Assembly (NCBI RefSeq): GCF_002737755.1 | Contig: NZ_PEGH01000009.1 | Coordinates: 124,001-188,000 of the forward strand | Length of the DNA: 64,000 nucleotides | Source: Caulobacter sp. BP25 | GTDB taxonomy: Bacteria; Pseudomonadota; Alphaproteobacteria; Caulobacterales; Caulobacteraceae | Direction of reading: 5' to 3' | In this document: piece by piece, positions 27,084 through 37,607 of the stretch | How positions within the stretch are numbered: the first letter of the stretch is position 1 | Layout: the number at the start of each line of letters is the position of its first letter | Position numbers and translations under genes: made by a program | Notes under the pieces: generated by a model | What the model saw: only the letters and a program-made list of their open reading frames with translations | What the model was told of the DNA's origin: nothing | The model's database searches: none

Positions 27084-28310
27084 TTGAGCACGCCGGAAGC
27101 CGTGGGAATGTCGTCCGAGCGCTTGAAGCGCATCGACGGCTTCATTCAGTCCAAATATATCGACAGTGGAAAACTGCCCTGCGCCCTGACCCAAGTCTGG
27201 AGACGGGGCCAGCTAGCCTACACATCGGTGCTGGGGCAGGCGGACGTCGAGCGCGGCACGCCTTTGAAGGCCGACAGTCTGTTCCGCATCTATTCGATGA
27301 CCAAGCCGATCACCAGCGTGGCCTTCATGATATTGGTCGAGGACGGGCTGGTGGCGCTGGACGACCCGGTGCACCGCTTCATCCCCGCCTGGCGGAACCT
27401 GGGCGTGTTCAACGGCGGCGTGCCGGGGGCTTTCCTGGCCAAGCCGACCACCGAGCCGATGCGGATGATCGACCTTTTGCGGCACACTGCGGGTCTCACC
27501 TATGGTTTCCAGCAGCGGACCAATGTCGACGCAGCCTATCGCAAGCTGAAGCTGGACGGGGTGGACAGCGAGGGCGGCCTGCAGGCCTTTGTCGACACGC
27601 TGGGGACGGTGCCGCTGGAGTTCTCGCCCGGCGAGTCCTGGAACTATTCGGTGGCGACCGACGTGCTGGGCTATCTGGTCGAGGTGATCTCAGGCCAGCC
27701 GTTCGACGTCTTCCTGAAGACAAAGATCTTCGACCCGCTGAAGATGGTCGACACCGGCTTTTTCGTTCCGGAAAGTCAGCGGTCGCGCTTCACCGCCTGC
27801 TACGCCCTGACGCCGTCGGGCAAGGTCGTGTTGCAGGACGATCCGGAGAAGAGCCGCTACCTGACCGATCCGTCGATGAAGTCAGGCGGCGGCGGTCTGG
27901 TCTCGACGGCCGACGACTACATGCGCTTCTGCCGGATGCTGCTGAACGGCGGCGAGCTGGACGGGGCAAGGCTGCTTAGCCCCAAGACCATCGCGCTGAT
28001 GACCATCAACCACCTGCCCGGGGCCAAGGAGCTGACCGAGCTCTCCAAGTCCCTGTTCAGCGAGGCGGTGTTCGAGGGGCTGGGCTTTGGCCTCGGCTTC
28101 GCCATGACCGTCGACCTGGCCCGCACCAAGAACCTGGGCTCGCCGGGCGAGTACTTCTGGGGCGGCATGGCCTCGACCGCCTTCTGGATCGACCCGGTCG
28201 AGGATCTGGCGGTGGTGTTCATGACCCAGCTGATGCCGTCGAGTTCGTACCCGATCCGGCGCGAGCTGCGGACGCTGGTGTATTCCAGTCTGACGGAGGC
28301 GGTGGGGTGA
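27084..28310 (+). CDS. Serine hydrolase of the beta-lactamase/EstB fold
   Basis: This 408-residue protein is related to class C beta-lactamases and EstB-type esterases. The nucleophile motif SxxK appears as IYSMTKPITS, with Ser and Lys both present. The tyrosine motif appears as WNYSVATDVLGYLVE (Y-S-V, esterase-like, rather than the Y-A-N of AmpC). A late GGMASTAFWIDP segment replaces KTG. There is no signal peptide, so it is cytosolic and more likely an esterase or peptidase than a resistance enzyme. The start is TTG at 27084, fixed by GGGGAGGAAA immediately upstream. Confidence 0.85.
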   Translation: MSTPEAVGMSSERLKRIDGFIQSKYIDSGKLPCALTQVWRRGQLAYTSVLGQADVERGTPLKADSLFRIYSMTKPITSVAFMILVEDGLVALDDPVHRFIPAWRNLGVFNGGVPGAFLAKPTTEPMRMIDLLRHTAGLTYGFQQRTNVDAAYRKLKLDGVDSEGGLQAFVDTLGTVPLEFSPGESWNYSVATDVLGYLVEVISGQPFDVFLKTKIFDPLKMVDTGFFVPESQRSRFTACYALTPSGKVVLQDDPEKSRYLTDPSMKSGGGGLVSTADDYMRFCRMLLNGGELDGARLLSPKTIALMTINHLPGAKELTELSKSLFSEAVFEGLGFGLGFAMTVDLARTKNLGSPGEYFWGGMASTAFWIDPVEDLAVVFMTQLMPSSSYPIRRELRTLVYSSLTEAVG

Positions 28311-28319
28311 GGTCGAGGA

Positions 28320-28447
28320 GCGCCCCCTCCGTCACGCGGCTTCGCCGCGCGCCACCTCCCCCGCGTTGCGGGTGAGGAGGGGTGTCATCCTCCCCCGTGT
28401 AAACGGGGGAGGTGGATCGACGCGAAGCGGCGAGACGGAGGGGGCGC
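28320..28447. repeat. Intergenic mirror repeat with 14-bp perfect ends
   Basis: The terminal arms GCGCCCCCTCCGTC (28320-28333) and GACGGAGGGGGCGC (28434-28447) are perfect complements. The interior contains CACGCGGCTTCGCCGCGCG and CCTCCCCCGTGTAAACGGGG hairpins. It lies just after the hydrolase stop. Confidence 0.8.
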
Positions 28448-28458
28448 TATTCCCCCTC

Positions 28459-28491
28459 AAAAATCCGGCGCGGGAGCGGGCTCCCGCGCCG
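28459..28491 (-). terminator. Strong leftward Rho-independent terminator
   Basis: On the minus strand, CGGCGCGGGAG-cccg-CTCCCGCGCCG (11-bp perfect stem) is followed by GATTTTTG. The T-run exists only in the leftward direction, yet no leftward protein gene lies upstream of it. This points to a non-coding transcript. Confidence 0.8.
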
Positions 28492-28706
28492 AGTGGGGCT
28501 TACCGAAGTCGGGCGCGCCGGGGGGACGCGCACCGCGCTCGCGGATCGCAAGCTTCGAAGTATCGGGACGCGTGCAAGGCGCATCCAAAGCTCGTGCCTC
28601 ACCGCGAACGCTCTGAACAGTCGCGATCATTTGCCAGTAAATACAGGTGCTATGGCGCAGGCTGCCGGCGCTTCGGTCGCCCGCGTGATCACGACTGAAA
28701 CTATTG
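28459..28706 (-). ncRNA. Candidate small RNA, unannotated
   Basis: The roughly 250-nt interval is bounded on the minus strand by a promoter-like pair (TTGACG at 28740-28735, 16 bp, TACAAA at 28718-28713) and the strong terminator at 28459-28491. The predicted RNA starts near GAACAATAGTTTCAG. I see no SRP, RNase P or tmRNA hallmarks, and 6S RNA cannot be confirmed. It is antisense to nothing but the spacer between the hydrolase and the fatty-acid gene. A 127-codon open frame on this strand has atypical composition and no ribosome binding site. Confidence 0.45.
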
Positions 28707-28712
28707 TTCGAA

Positions 28713-28740
28713 TTTGTAGTATGGAAATGCTGTCCGTCAA
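28713..28740 (-). promoter_or_regulatory. Sigma-70-like leftward promoter
   Basis: TTGACG, a 16-bp spacer and TACAAA, followed by an AT-rich start region, lie within a spacer whose AT content exceeds the surroundings. It would drive the small-RNA candidate. Confidence 0.45.
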
Positions 28741-28862
28741 CGGCGGGCGCCTCCGAAATGGGCGCCGTTACGGCGGTCTGGACATCTTCGCGAGAGCGTG
28801 CAGGCTCTGTCTCAAACGGTTGTTCAAGCCGACAAAACAACTAGAGCAAGGGTGGAAGCCGC

Positions 28863-30941
<2,079 letters not shown>

Positions 30942-30946
30942 TCCAT

Positions 30947-31070
30947 CTCCCTCCCCCTTGATGGGGGAGGGGAGGGTGGGGGTGACGCGGCGGCTGAAGC
31001 CGCGCCCTCACGTCCGACGGTGTCACCCCCCCCCATCCCCAACCCTTCCCCCATCCAAGGGGGAAGGGGA
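30947..31070. repeat. Intergenic mirror repeat between fatty-acid genes
   Basis: The TCCCTCCCCCTTGATGGGGG and CCCCCATCCAAGGGGGAAGG arms are complementary. The inner arms GGGGGTGAC and GTCACCCCC pair, with a central CGCGGCGGCTGAAGCCGCG hairpin. It is about 124 bp and mirror-like throughout. Confidence 0.8.
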
Positions 31071-31089
31071 TTTTGTAGAGGCGTTTCGC

Positions 31090-32640
31090 ATGTCCACCCT
31101 CGCCGCCATGATCGCCGCCGACTACGGGACCATCGGCGACATCCTGCGTGAGCGGACGCGGGAGAATCCAGACCGCCTCGCCGTGGTCATGGAGACCGGC
31201 GAGACCGTCACCTACGCCCAGTTCGACGCCCTGGCCGACCGCGTCGCCGCCGCCCTCCAGCGCGATGGGATCCAGCCCGGCGAGGCCGTCGCCGTCTGCG
31301 CCCTGTCCTCGATCCCCTATGCCGCCCTGTTCCTCGGCGCTCTGCGGGCCGGCGTCGCGGTCGCGCCAATCGCGCCCTCTTCGACGCCCGAAGCCATCGC
31401 CGGCATGGTCGCCGACTGTGGGGCTAGGCTGTTCTTCCTCGACGCGGGCGTCGCCGAAGCCCAGAGGCCCGCGCCCGTTCCGGTCCGCCAGATCGCGCTG
31501 GATGGCTCTTCAGTTGGGGAAGCCTTCGACGCCTGGCTGGCGCCCGAGGGCGCGACGCCGGCGCCGGTCGAGATCGGGCCCCAGCATCCGTTCAACATCA
31601 TCTATTCCAGCGGCACGACCGGCACGCCCAAGGGCATCGTCCAGTCGCACGGCATGCGCTGGAAGCACATCTTCGTCGGCGACACGATCGGCTATAGCCA
31701 CGCCCCGGTCAGCCTGCTGTCGACGCCGCTCTATTCGAACACCACGCTGGTCTGCTTCTTCCCGACCCTGGCTGGTGGCGGGACCGTGGTGCTTATGAAG
31801 AAATTCGACGTCGTCCGCTATCTGGAGCTGGCGGAGAAGCATCGCGTCACCCACACCATGCTGGTGCCGGTCCAGTACCGCCGGCTGATGGAGCACCCGG
31901 ACTTCGACCGCTACGACCTGTCCTCGACGCGGATGAAGTTCTGCACCAGCGCGCCGTTCTCGGCCGAGTTGAAGGCGCAGGTGCTGCGCCGCTGGCGGGG
32001 CGGGCTCGTGGAGTATTTCGGCATGACCGAGGGCGGCGGAACCTGCATCCTGATGGCCCACGAGCATCCGGACAAGCTGCACACGGTCGGCCGCCCGGCG
32101 CCGGGCCACGACATCCGCTTGATCGACGAGGACGGCCAGCAGGTCGGTCCCGGCGTCGTCGGTGAGATCGTCGGCCGCTCGGCCTCGATGATGAACGGCT
32201 ACCATGGCCGGGCCGACAAGACCGCCGAGGCGACCTGGATTTCGCCGGAAGGCTGGACCTTCATCCGCACCGGCGACGTCGGCCGCTTCGATGAGGACGG
32301 TTTCCTGACCCTGATGGATCGCAAGAAGGACATGATCATCAGCGGCGGCTTCAACATCTATCCGTCCGACCTCGAGGCGGTGCTGGCGACGCATCCGGCG
32401 GTGGTCGAGGCGGCGGTGGTCGGCGTGCCGTCCGACGCCTGGGGCGAGACGCCGGTGGCCTTCGTGGCGGCGCGCGGGCAGGCCGATCCGGAAGCCATCC
32501 GCGCCTTCGTCAACGACAAGGTCGGCAAAACCCAAAGGCTGGCGGAGGTTCGTTTCGTCGACGCCCTGCCGCGTAGCCATATCGGCAAGGTCCTGAAGCG
32601 CGAACTGCGCGAAACCTGGCAGAAATCGCCTAGCTGCTAG
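31090..32640 (+). CDS. Acyl-CoA synthetase (AMP-binding, class I adenylate-forming)
   Basis: This 516-residue enzyme has the ATP/AMP signature IIYSSGTTGTPKGIVQSHG (about 172-190), the later YFGMTEGGG motif, and RTGDVGRFDEDGFL followed by DRKKDMIISGGFNIYPSDLE. The catalytic lysine motif RSHIGKVLKRELRE is near the C-terminus. It activates a carboxylic acid to its CoA ester through an adenylate, supplying the upstream beta-oxidation enzyme. The start at 31090 (MSTLAAMIAADYG) follows GAGG. In-frame sequence back to 30958 lies in the repeat and is not coding. Confidence 0.93.
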   Translation: MSTLAAMIAADYGTIGDILRERTRENPDRLAVVMETGETVTYAQFDALADRVAAALQRDGIQPGEAVAVCALSSIPYAALFLGALRAGVAVAPIAPSSTPEAIAGMVADCGARLFFLDAGVAEAQRPAPVPVRQIALDGSSVGEAFDAWLAPEGATPAPVEIGPQHPFNIIYSSGTTGTPKGIVQSHGMRWKHIFVGDTIGYSHAPVSLLSTPLYSNTTLVCFFPTLAGGGTVVLMKKFDVVRYLELAEKHRVTHTMLVPVQYRRLMEHPDFDRYDLSSTRMKFCTSAPFSAELKAQVLRRWRGGLVEYFGMTEGGGTCILMAHEHPDKLHTVGRPAPGHDIRLIDEDGQQVGPGVVGEIVGRSASMMNGYHGRADKTAEATWISPEGWTFIRTGDVGRFDEDGFLTLMDRKKDMIISGGFNIYPSDLEAVLATHPAVVEAAVVGVPSDAWGETPVAFVAARGQADPEAIRAFVNDKVGKTQRLAEVRFVDALPRSHIGKVLKRELRETWQKSPSC

Positions 32641-32699
32641 ACAAATTTGCCGCGACGGCGCGCCGCATTAGGGGCGGCGGAATCGCTGGATACGTTTGC

Positions 32700-32707
32700 T
32701 TAACCAT
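32700..32707 (+). promoter_or_regulatory. CtrA-like half-site TTAACCAT
   Basis: TTAACCAT sits in an AT-richer spacer 52 bp before the start at 32759. It is a single half-site, so regulation is only suggested. Confidence 0.3.
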
Positions 32708-32758
32708 AAGGCGCGGCCCACTGGGTCGCCTGGTTCTTAGCGGATCCAAGTTCACGCC

Positions 32759-33742
32759 ATGTTGCCCCAGCCCTTTACCGCCTCGACCCTGTCCACGCCC
32801 GTCCTCGAGCACGCCTCGGTGGGGCTCGAGCCGGTGGATTTCGACGCGGTGGCCAAGGCCCTGGGCGCGCGCGGCTACGCTTCGGATCTGGAGCAGCGCC
32901 TGGCCGGCCGCTTCGCGCGTCCCGTCCGCGCCCGCGCGTTCACCGATCGGACGACGACCGTGGCCGCGACGCTGAAGGGCCTGGGCGTTCGGCCCGGCGG
33001 GGTCTGCGTCGTCTCGGCCCTGGCCGACCTCGAGACCCTGGCGGGGATCACCGCCCTGGGCCTGAAGCCCTGGTTGGTCGACGTCGATCCGTTCAGCGCC
33101 ATGTTCGACCCGCGTCACCTGCGCGAGCGCCTGCCCCACGCGCCGGGTCCGCTGGCGGCCATCGTCCCCGCCGCCGCCCACGGCCGCGCGCCGGACATGC
33201 GCGCCTGGGCCGCCTTCCGCGACGAGACCGGCCTGCCGATCCTGGTCGACGCCTTCGGCGCCTTCGACGTGATGATCGAGGCGCCCGTGCCGGTGCTGAT
33301 CGGCCTGCCCAGCGGCGAAGGCGTGTTCGTCGCCTGCGAAGACGCCAGCCCCGTCAACGCCATCGAGGCTCGCCCCTTCGTCGGCGATGATGGCGTGGTT
33401 GCCTGGGCCCGTCTGCGTCACCGCCTGTGCGCGACGGCTCAGCAGCTGCGCGTGCTGCTTCTCGACAGCGGCGTCAGCTTCCAGCCGGGCTGGGGCATGA
33501 GCTGGATTTCGCCGACCTGCGCCCTGACCCTGCCCAGCGACGACGCTGGGACCGTGGCCTGGAAGCTGCGCCAAGCCGGCGTGCCGGCCAGTTGCGCCGT
33601 CCGCGATCTGACCATCAAGGCCGACGACACCCCGACCGCCGACCACATCGCCGCCTCGACCGTGGTGATCGACCTGGACCCCGGCCTCGACATCGAGGGC
33701 CTGGATCGCCTGTGCGACGCGCTGCGCGAGGCGTTGGCCTAG
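32759..33742 (+). CDS. DegT/DnrJ-like aminotransferase-fold protein, no PLP lysine visible
   Basis: This 327-residue protein has the shape of a fold-type I DegT/EryC1 aminotransferase: a cofactor-pocket-like stretch (FTDRTTTVAATLKGLGVRPG), GITALGLKPWLVDVD, AAIVPAAAHGRAPDM and ILVDAFGAFD. The family normally has SFS-x-TK-x-x-GG next. Here the aligned segment reads VLIGLPSGEGVFVACED, with no lysine. It is also shorter than the usual 370-400 residues. A non-catalytic or binding role is inferred. It starts MLPQPFTASTL and stands alone before a DUF2199 gene. Confidence 0.6.
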   Translation: MLPQPFTASTLSTPVLEHASVGLEPVDFDAVAKALGARGYASDLEQRLAGRFARPVRARAFTDRTTTVAATLKGLGVRPGGVCVVSALADLETLAGITALGLKPWLVDVDPFSAMFDPRHLRERLPHAPGPLAAIVPAAAHGRAPDMRAWAAFRDETGLPILVDAFGAFDVMIEAPVPVLIGLPSGEGVFVACEDASPVNAIEARPFVGDDGVVAWARLRHRLCATAQQLRVLLLDSGVSFQPGWGMSWISPTCALTLPSDDAGTVAWKLRQAGVPASCAVRDLTIKADDTPTADHIAASTVVIDLDPGLDIEGLDRLCDALREALA

Positions 33743-33798
33743 AGTCCGCAGGCGACTTGGCCTAATCCTCGGCGCGTCTTTCACGTTCGAAGGTTCCG

Positions 33799-34308
33799 AT
33801 GGCCAAAGCGTTCGATTGCCCGACCTGCGGCCGCCGCCACGAGGAGCTCTCGCGGGACCATGGCTTCACTCTGCCCGACGAGGTCTGGGCCCTCCCGGAA
33901 GACGAGCGCGAAAGCCAGGCGCGCTACAGCGACGACCTCTGCCAGTGGGGCGATCGGTTCTTCATCCTTTGCATCCTGCCGGTGCCGCTGATCGGCGAGG
34001 ACGACTATTTCGGCTGGGGCGTCTGGGCCGAGGTCGAGCCCGAGGTGTTCGAGCGCTATCTCGACCTCTACGAAGAAGACGGCCGGGACGAGCCGCCGCA
34101 CCCCTGCAAGCTGGCCAACCGGCTGGAGCCCTATCCGGGCACGTCGCTCGGCACCCGGATGCTTGTCCAGTTCCAGGCCCCCGACGAGCGCCCGACCCTG
34201 ATCCTGCCCGAAGGCGACAAGAGCCGCCTGGCCCAGGAGCAGCGCGACGGCATCGACGCCGCGCGGCATCACGAGCTGCTGGGGCTTACAGCCAGCCCGT
34301 CCGCTTGA
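33799..34308 (+). CDS. DUF2199 domain protein
   Basis: This 169-residue protein begins with a zinc-ribbon-like FDCPTCGRRHEEL motif. YSDDLCQWGDRFFILCILPV and GWGVWAEVEPEVFERYLDLY follow, the hallmarks of DUF2199. The function of the family is unknown. Its last 23 bp overlap the convergent corA gene. TTCGAAGGTTCCG before the ATG is a weak ribosome binding site. Confidence 0.8.
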   Translation: MAKAFDCPTCGRRHEELSRDHGFTLPDEVWALPEDERESQARYSDDLCQWGDRFFILCILPVPLIGEDDYFGWGVWAEVEPEVFERYLDLYEEDGRDEPPHPCKLANRLEPYPGTSLGTRMLVQFQAPDERPTLILPEGDKSRLAQEQRDGIDAARHHELLGLTASPSA

Positions 34309-35254
34309 AGCGTCGGTACAGCAGGCCGCAGATGACGGCGATGCCCACGAGGACGGCGGGATAGCCGTAGGTCCACTTCAGCTCGGGCATGTGCTCGAAG
34401 TTCATGCCGTAGACGCCTGCGACGGCCGTCGGTACGGCCAGGATGGCGGCCCAGGCGGCCAGCTGGCGGGTGATCGCGCCCTGGCGCTGCTGCTCCAGCA
34501 GGCTGCTGATTTCGAAGACCGAGGTCAGCACTTCGCGCAGGCCGTCGACCAGGCTCTCGGTGCGCTGGATGTGATCACGCACGTCGCGGAAATAGGCCCG
34601 GACCTCGGTGTCGATGCACGGCAGGTCGTGATGCTCCAGCGCGCTGACCACCTGGGACATGGGGCCGAGCAGCTTCTTGAACTTCATCAGCGCCCGGCGA
34701 AGATTGAAAATCCGGGCGATCTCGGCGCGGCTGAGGAAGGCGTCCAGGGCGCGCCGCTCGAAGTCGTGCAAGTCCTCCTCGATGGTGTCGACGATCGGCA
34801 TGTAGCCATCGACGATGAAGTCCAGCACCGCGTGCAGCACATAGTCGACGCCGTGCGCCAGCAGGACCGGGGCCGCCTCCAGCTGGGCGCGCAGCTCGGT
34901 ATGGGCCCGGGCTGAGCCGTGGCGGACGGTGATCAGGAAGCGCCGGCCAACGAAGAAGTCGGTTTCGCCATAGACGATGTGGTCGTTGTCGAGATGGGCG
35001 GTCTTGGCGACGACGAACAGCTGATCGCCATAGACGTCGACCTTGGGCGTCTGGCGGGCGTTCAGGGCGTCCTCGACCGCCAGCGGGTGCAGGTCGAAGG
35101 CTTGCCTCAGCACGCGCAGCTCGGCTTCGTCGGGCTCCACCAGGCCGATCCAGACGAACTCGCCCTCGCGCGGCGTCAGGCCATCCGGATCGTCCAGGCT
35201 CAGCGCGCGGACGAGCTGGCCCTGGACATAGGCGCTGGCGGCGACGACGGTCAT
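34286..35254 (-). CDS. corA: CorA-type magnesium/cobalt transporter
   Basis: This 322-residue divalent-cation channel has a large N-terminal cytosolic domain and long helix, then two C-terminal membrane segments. The signature YGMNFEHMPEL (GMN with the MPEL loop) lies between them, followed by GYPAVLVGIAVICGLLYRRF. It mediates Mg2+ uptake and forms a pentamer. It is convergent with the DUF2199 gene and is followed 10 bp upstream by the deaminase gene on the same strand, so they may be cotranscribed. Confidence 0.95.
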   Translation of the reverse strand: MTVVAASAYVQGQLVRALSLDDPDGLTPREGEFVWIGLVEPDEAELRVLRQAFDLHPLAVEDALNARQTPKVDVYGDQLFVVAKTAHLDNDHIVYGETDFFVGRRFLITVRHGSARAHTELRAQLEAAPVLLAHGVDYVLHAVLDFIVDGYMPIVDTIEEDLHDFERRALDAFLSRAEIARIFNLRRALMKFKKLLGPMSQVVSALEHHDLPCIDTEVRAYFRDVRDHIQRTESLVDGLREVLTSVFEISSLLEQQRQGAITRQLAAWAAILAVPTAVAGVYGMNFEHMPELKWTYGYPAVLVGIAVICGLLYRRFKRTGWL

Positions 35255-35264
35255 CGGCGCGCGC

Positions 35265-36299
35265 TCAATTCGCCGCCGCGTAGGCCTCGACCTTGGCCAC
35301 GCGTTCGGCCTTCTCGGCCTCCGACAGGAACGAGCCGGTGAAGCTGTTCTTGGCCAGGGTGACGATCTCGGCGCGGGTCAGGCCGACGGCGTCGGCGGTG
35401 GCGAGGTAGTTTTCCAGGAGGTAGCCGCCGAAATAGGCCGGGTCGTCGGAATTGACCGTGGCCTTCAGGCCAAGGCTCAGCATCCGCTTCAGCGGGTGGA
35501 CGTCCAGGCTGGGCACGCCGCACAGCTTCAGGTTCGACAGCGGGCAGACGGTCAGCGTCGTGCCGTCCTTGACCAGGCGAGCCGTCAGGGCCTCATCCTC
35601 AAGCGCGCGGTTGCCGTGGTCGATGCGGTCGACCTTCACCAGGTCGATGGCTTCCCAGACATAGGCGGGCGGGCCTTCCTCGCCGGCGTGGGCCACGACC
35701 TTGAGGCCCAGGTCCCGGGCGGCCTGCATCACGCGGGCGAACTTGGCCGGCGGGTGGCCGACCTCGGAGCTATCCAGGCCCACGCCCGCCAGGGACGAGA
35801 GCCAAGGCTTGGCCTGCTCCAGGGTCTCGAAGGCGGCCTCTTCGGACAGGTGCCGCAGGAAGCATAGGATCAGCTTGGAGGTGACGCCCAGCGTCTTCTC
35901 GGCTTCTTCCATGCCAGCCATCAGGCCCTTGATCACCGTATCGAACGCGATCCCGCGATCGGTGTGGGTCTGGGGGTCGAAGAAGATCTCGGCGTGCGTG
36001 CCGCCGTCGGCCGCCAGGCGCTGGAAGTAGGCCAGGGCCAGGTCCTTGAAGTCGGCCTCGGTGATCAGCACGCCCGCGCCCTGGTAGTAGATGTCCAGGA
36101 AGTCCTGCAGGTTCGAGAACTCGTACGCCGCCCGAATCTCCTCGACCGATTTGTAGGGCAGGGTGATGCCGTTGCGTTGCGCCAGGGCGAACATCAGCTC
36201 GGGCTCGAGGCTGCCCTCGATGTGCATGTGCAGCTCGGCCTTGGGCAGGCCCCTGACAAACTCAGGGGAGGCGAAGTCGGAGAGGGAAGTGTCGGTCAT
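35265..36299 (-). CDS. Adenine/adenosine deaminase family protein
   Basis: This 344-residue amidohydrolase has the metal and catalytic motifs KAELHMHIEGSLEPEL near the N-terminus, VVAHAGEEGP in the middle, and VNSDDPAYFGGYL near the C-terminus. The NSDDPAYFGGY form is the one I associate with adenine deaminases rather than true adenosine deaminases. It would convert adenine to hypoxanthine in purine salvage. The start at 36299 (MTDTSLSDFA) is favoured; an in-frame TTG at 36335 adds 12 residues. Neither has a strong Shine-Dalgarno. Confidence 0.85.
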   Translation of the reverse strand: MTDTSLSDFASPEFVRGLPKAELHMHIEGSLEPELMFALAQRNGITLPYKSVEEIRAAYEFSNLQDFLDIYYQGAGVLITEADFKDLALAYFQRLAADGGTHAEIFFDPQTHTDRGIAFDTVIKGLMAGMEEAEKTLGVTSKLILCFLRHLSEEAAFETLEQAKPWLSSLAGVGLDSSEVGHPPAKFARVMQAARDLGLKVVAHAGEEGPPAYVWEAIDLVKVDRIDHGNRALEDEALTARLVKDGTTLTVCPLSNLKLCGVPSLDVHPLKRMLSLGLKATVNSDDPAYFGGYLLENYLATADAVGLTRAEIVTLAKNSFTGSFLSEAEKAERVAKVEAYAAAN

Positions 36300-36411
36300 G
36301 GGAGAGTTATGAGCGCGAGCGCCCATCGCGATCAACTAGGCGTGCGGAAATACGCTGGAAATGCCGTATGCCGCTCTTTATCCAAACGGCTCAGCTTGCG
36401 ATGAGTATCAT

Positions 36412-37512
36412 ATGACCGTTTCTCAAAAGCTTCTCCCGGGCGTGCCGCTGGTGGAGTCGATGCTGTTCAAGGCGTCGCTCGACGACATGGGGCTGACCAA
36501 CAGCGAGCGCGATATCGCGATCCAGCTGAATGAGAAGGGCTTCGCCGTTCTCGACTTTCCCGACGAGGATCTCGACGCCCGGATCGAGCGGATCAAGGCC
36601 GAGCTGACGCCGCTTTACGATTTCGCGTTCTGGCGCGAGCACGGCTGGGAAGCCAATACCGGGATGCGGGTTCAGGACGCCTGGCGGACCAGCGAGGACG
36701 TGCGGGCCATCGCCACGAACCAGGCCATGCTGGATCTGTTGTCCAAGCTTTACGGGCGTCGCGCCTTTCCCTTCCAGACGCTGAATTTCCCTGTCGGGAC
36801 ACAGCAGGAGGTCCACTCCGACTCAATCCACTTCTCCAGCGCGCCCGAGCGTTTCATGTGTGGTGTCTGGCTGGCGCTTGAGGACATCCACGAGGACGCT
36901 GGCCCGCTCGTCTACTATCCGGGCTCGCACAAGTGGCCGATCATCTACAACGACATGATCGGCAGGGTCGTGGGAACCTCGACCGAGGCGTTCGCCCAGC
37001 CGCCCTTCGAAGCCTCCTGGCAGGCGCTGATCGAAGCGACGGGGACACAGCCCGAATACTTCCGTCCCAAGAAGGGGCAGGCCTTGATCTGGGCGGCCAA
37101 TCTGCTGCACGGCGGCAGCCGCCAGAAGGATCGCGGCCGGACCCGGTGGTCTCAGGTCACCCACTACTATTTCGACGACTGCGCTTACTACACGCCGGCG
37201 TTCTCGGACCCGCTTGCCGGAAATCTGGACCTGCGCGACATCCTGGACATATCGACCGGCAAACCGGCGCCGAACATCTATGTGGATCGTCCGATCGCCG
37301 AGGTTCCACGACGCAGCGCGGTCGAAGTGGAGTCGCCGGCCCCTCCAGCGCCTCGGCCGAGCCCCTGGGCGTCCTTGTTGCCCGCCAAGACACCGAAGGA
37401 TTTCGACCCCGCGCGCTATCTCGAACTGAACCCCGACGTCGCGGCCTCGGGCATCAACCCGCGCAAGCACTATGCTCGCCACGGCGCCAGCGAAGGGCGG
37501 CCCTACAAGTAG
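36412..37512 (+). CDS. Phytanoyl-CoA dioxygenase-family protein with C-terminal repeat tail
   Basis: This Fe(II)/2-oxoglutarate-type oxygenase is about 366 residues long. The metal HxD appears in EVHSDSIHF. The distal His and 2-oxoglutarate-binding Arg are in NLLHGGSRQKDRGRTRWSQ. A proline-rich linker leads to a short tail, FDPARYLELNPDVAASGINP then HYARHGASEGRPY, which matches a NPDV/HYxxxGxxEGR repeat found on bacterial cell-surface and glycosylation proteins. The start is uncertain: the ATG at 36412 (MTVSQKLLPG) or, 51 bp upstream, 36361. The substrate is unknown. Confidence 0.78.
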   Translation: MTVSQKLLPGVPLVESMLFKASLDDMGLTNSERDIAIQLNEKGFAVLDFPDEDLDARIERIKAELTPLYDFAFWREHGWEANTGMRVQDAWRTSEDVRAIATNQAMLDLLSKLYGRRAFPFQTLNFPVGTQQEVHSDSIHFSSAPERFMCGVWLALEDIHEDAGPLVYYPGSHKWPIIYNDMIGRVVGTSTEAFAQPPFEASWQALIEATGTQPEYFRPKKGQALIWAANLLHGGSRQKDRGRTRWSQVTHYYFDDCAYYTPAFSDPLAGNLDLRDILDISTGKPAPNIYVDRPIAEVPRRSAVEVESPAPPAPRPSPWASLLPAKTPKDFDPARYLELNPDVAASGINPRKHYARHGASEGRPYK

Positions 37513-37607
37513 GGCGGCTTTTCGCCGGGCGCTGCTTTGGCCGACAACGGGATGAATTCGTGGTGGTCGGCGGCGTCCTTCTCCCACAGCGCCTTTCAGC
37601 CGTCTCC

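Noticed and set aside
28459-28706. Identity of the small-RNA candidate as 6S, SRP RNA, RNase P or tmRNA
   Set aside because: None of the conserved SRP loop, RNase P core or tmRNA tag/acceptor sequences could be seen; 6S cannot be excluded without covariance search, so no name is given.
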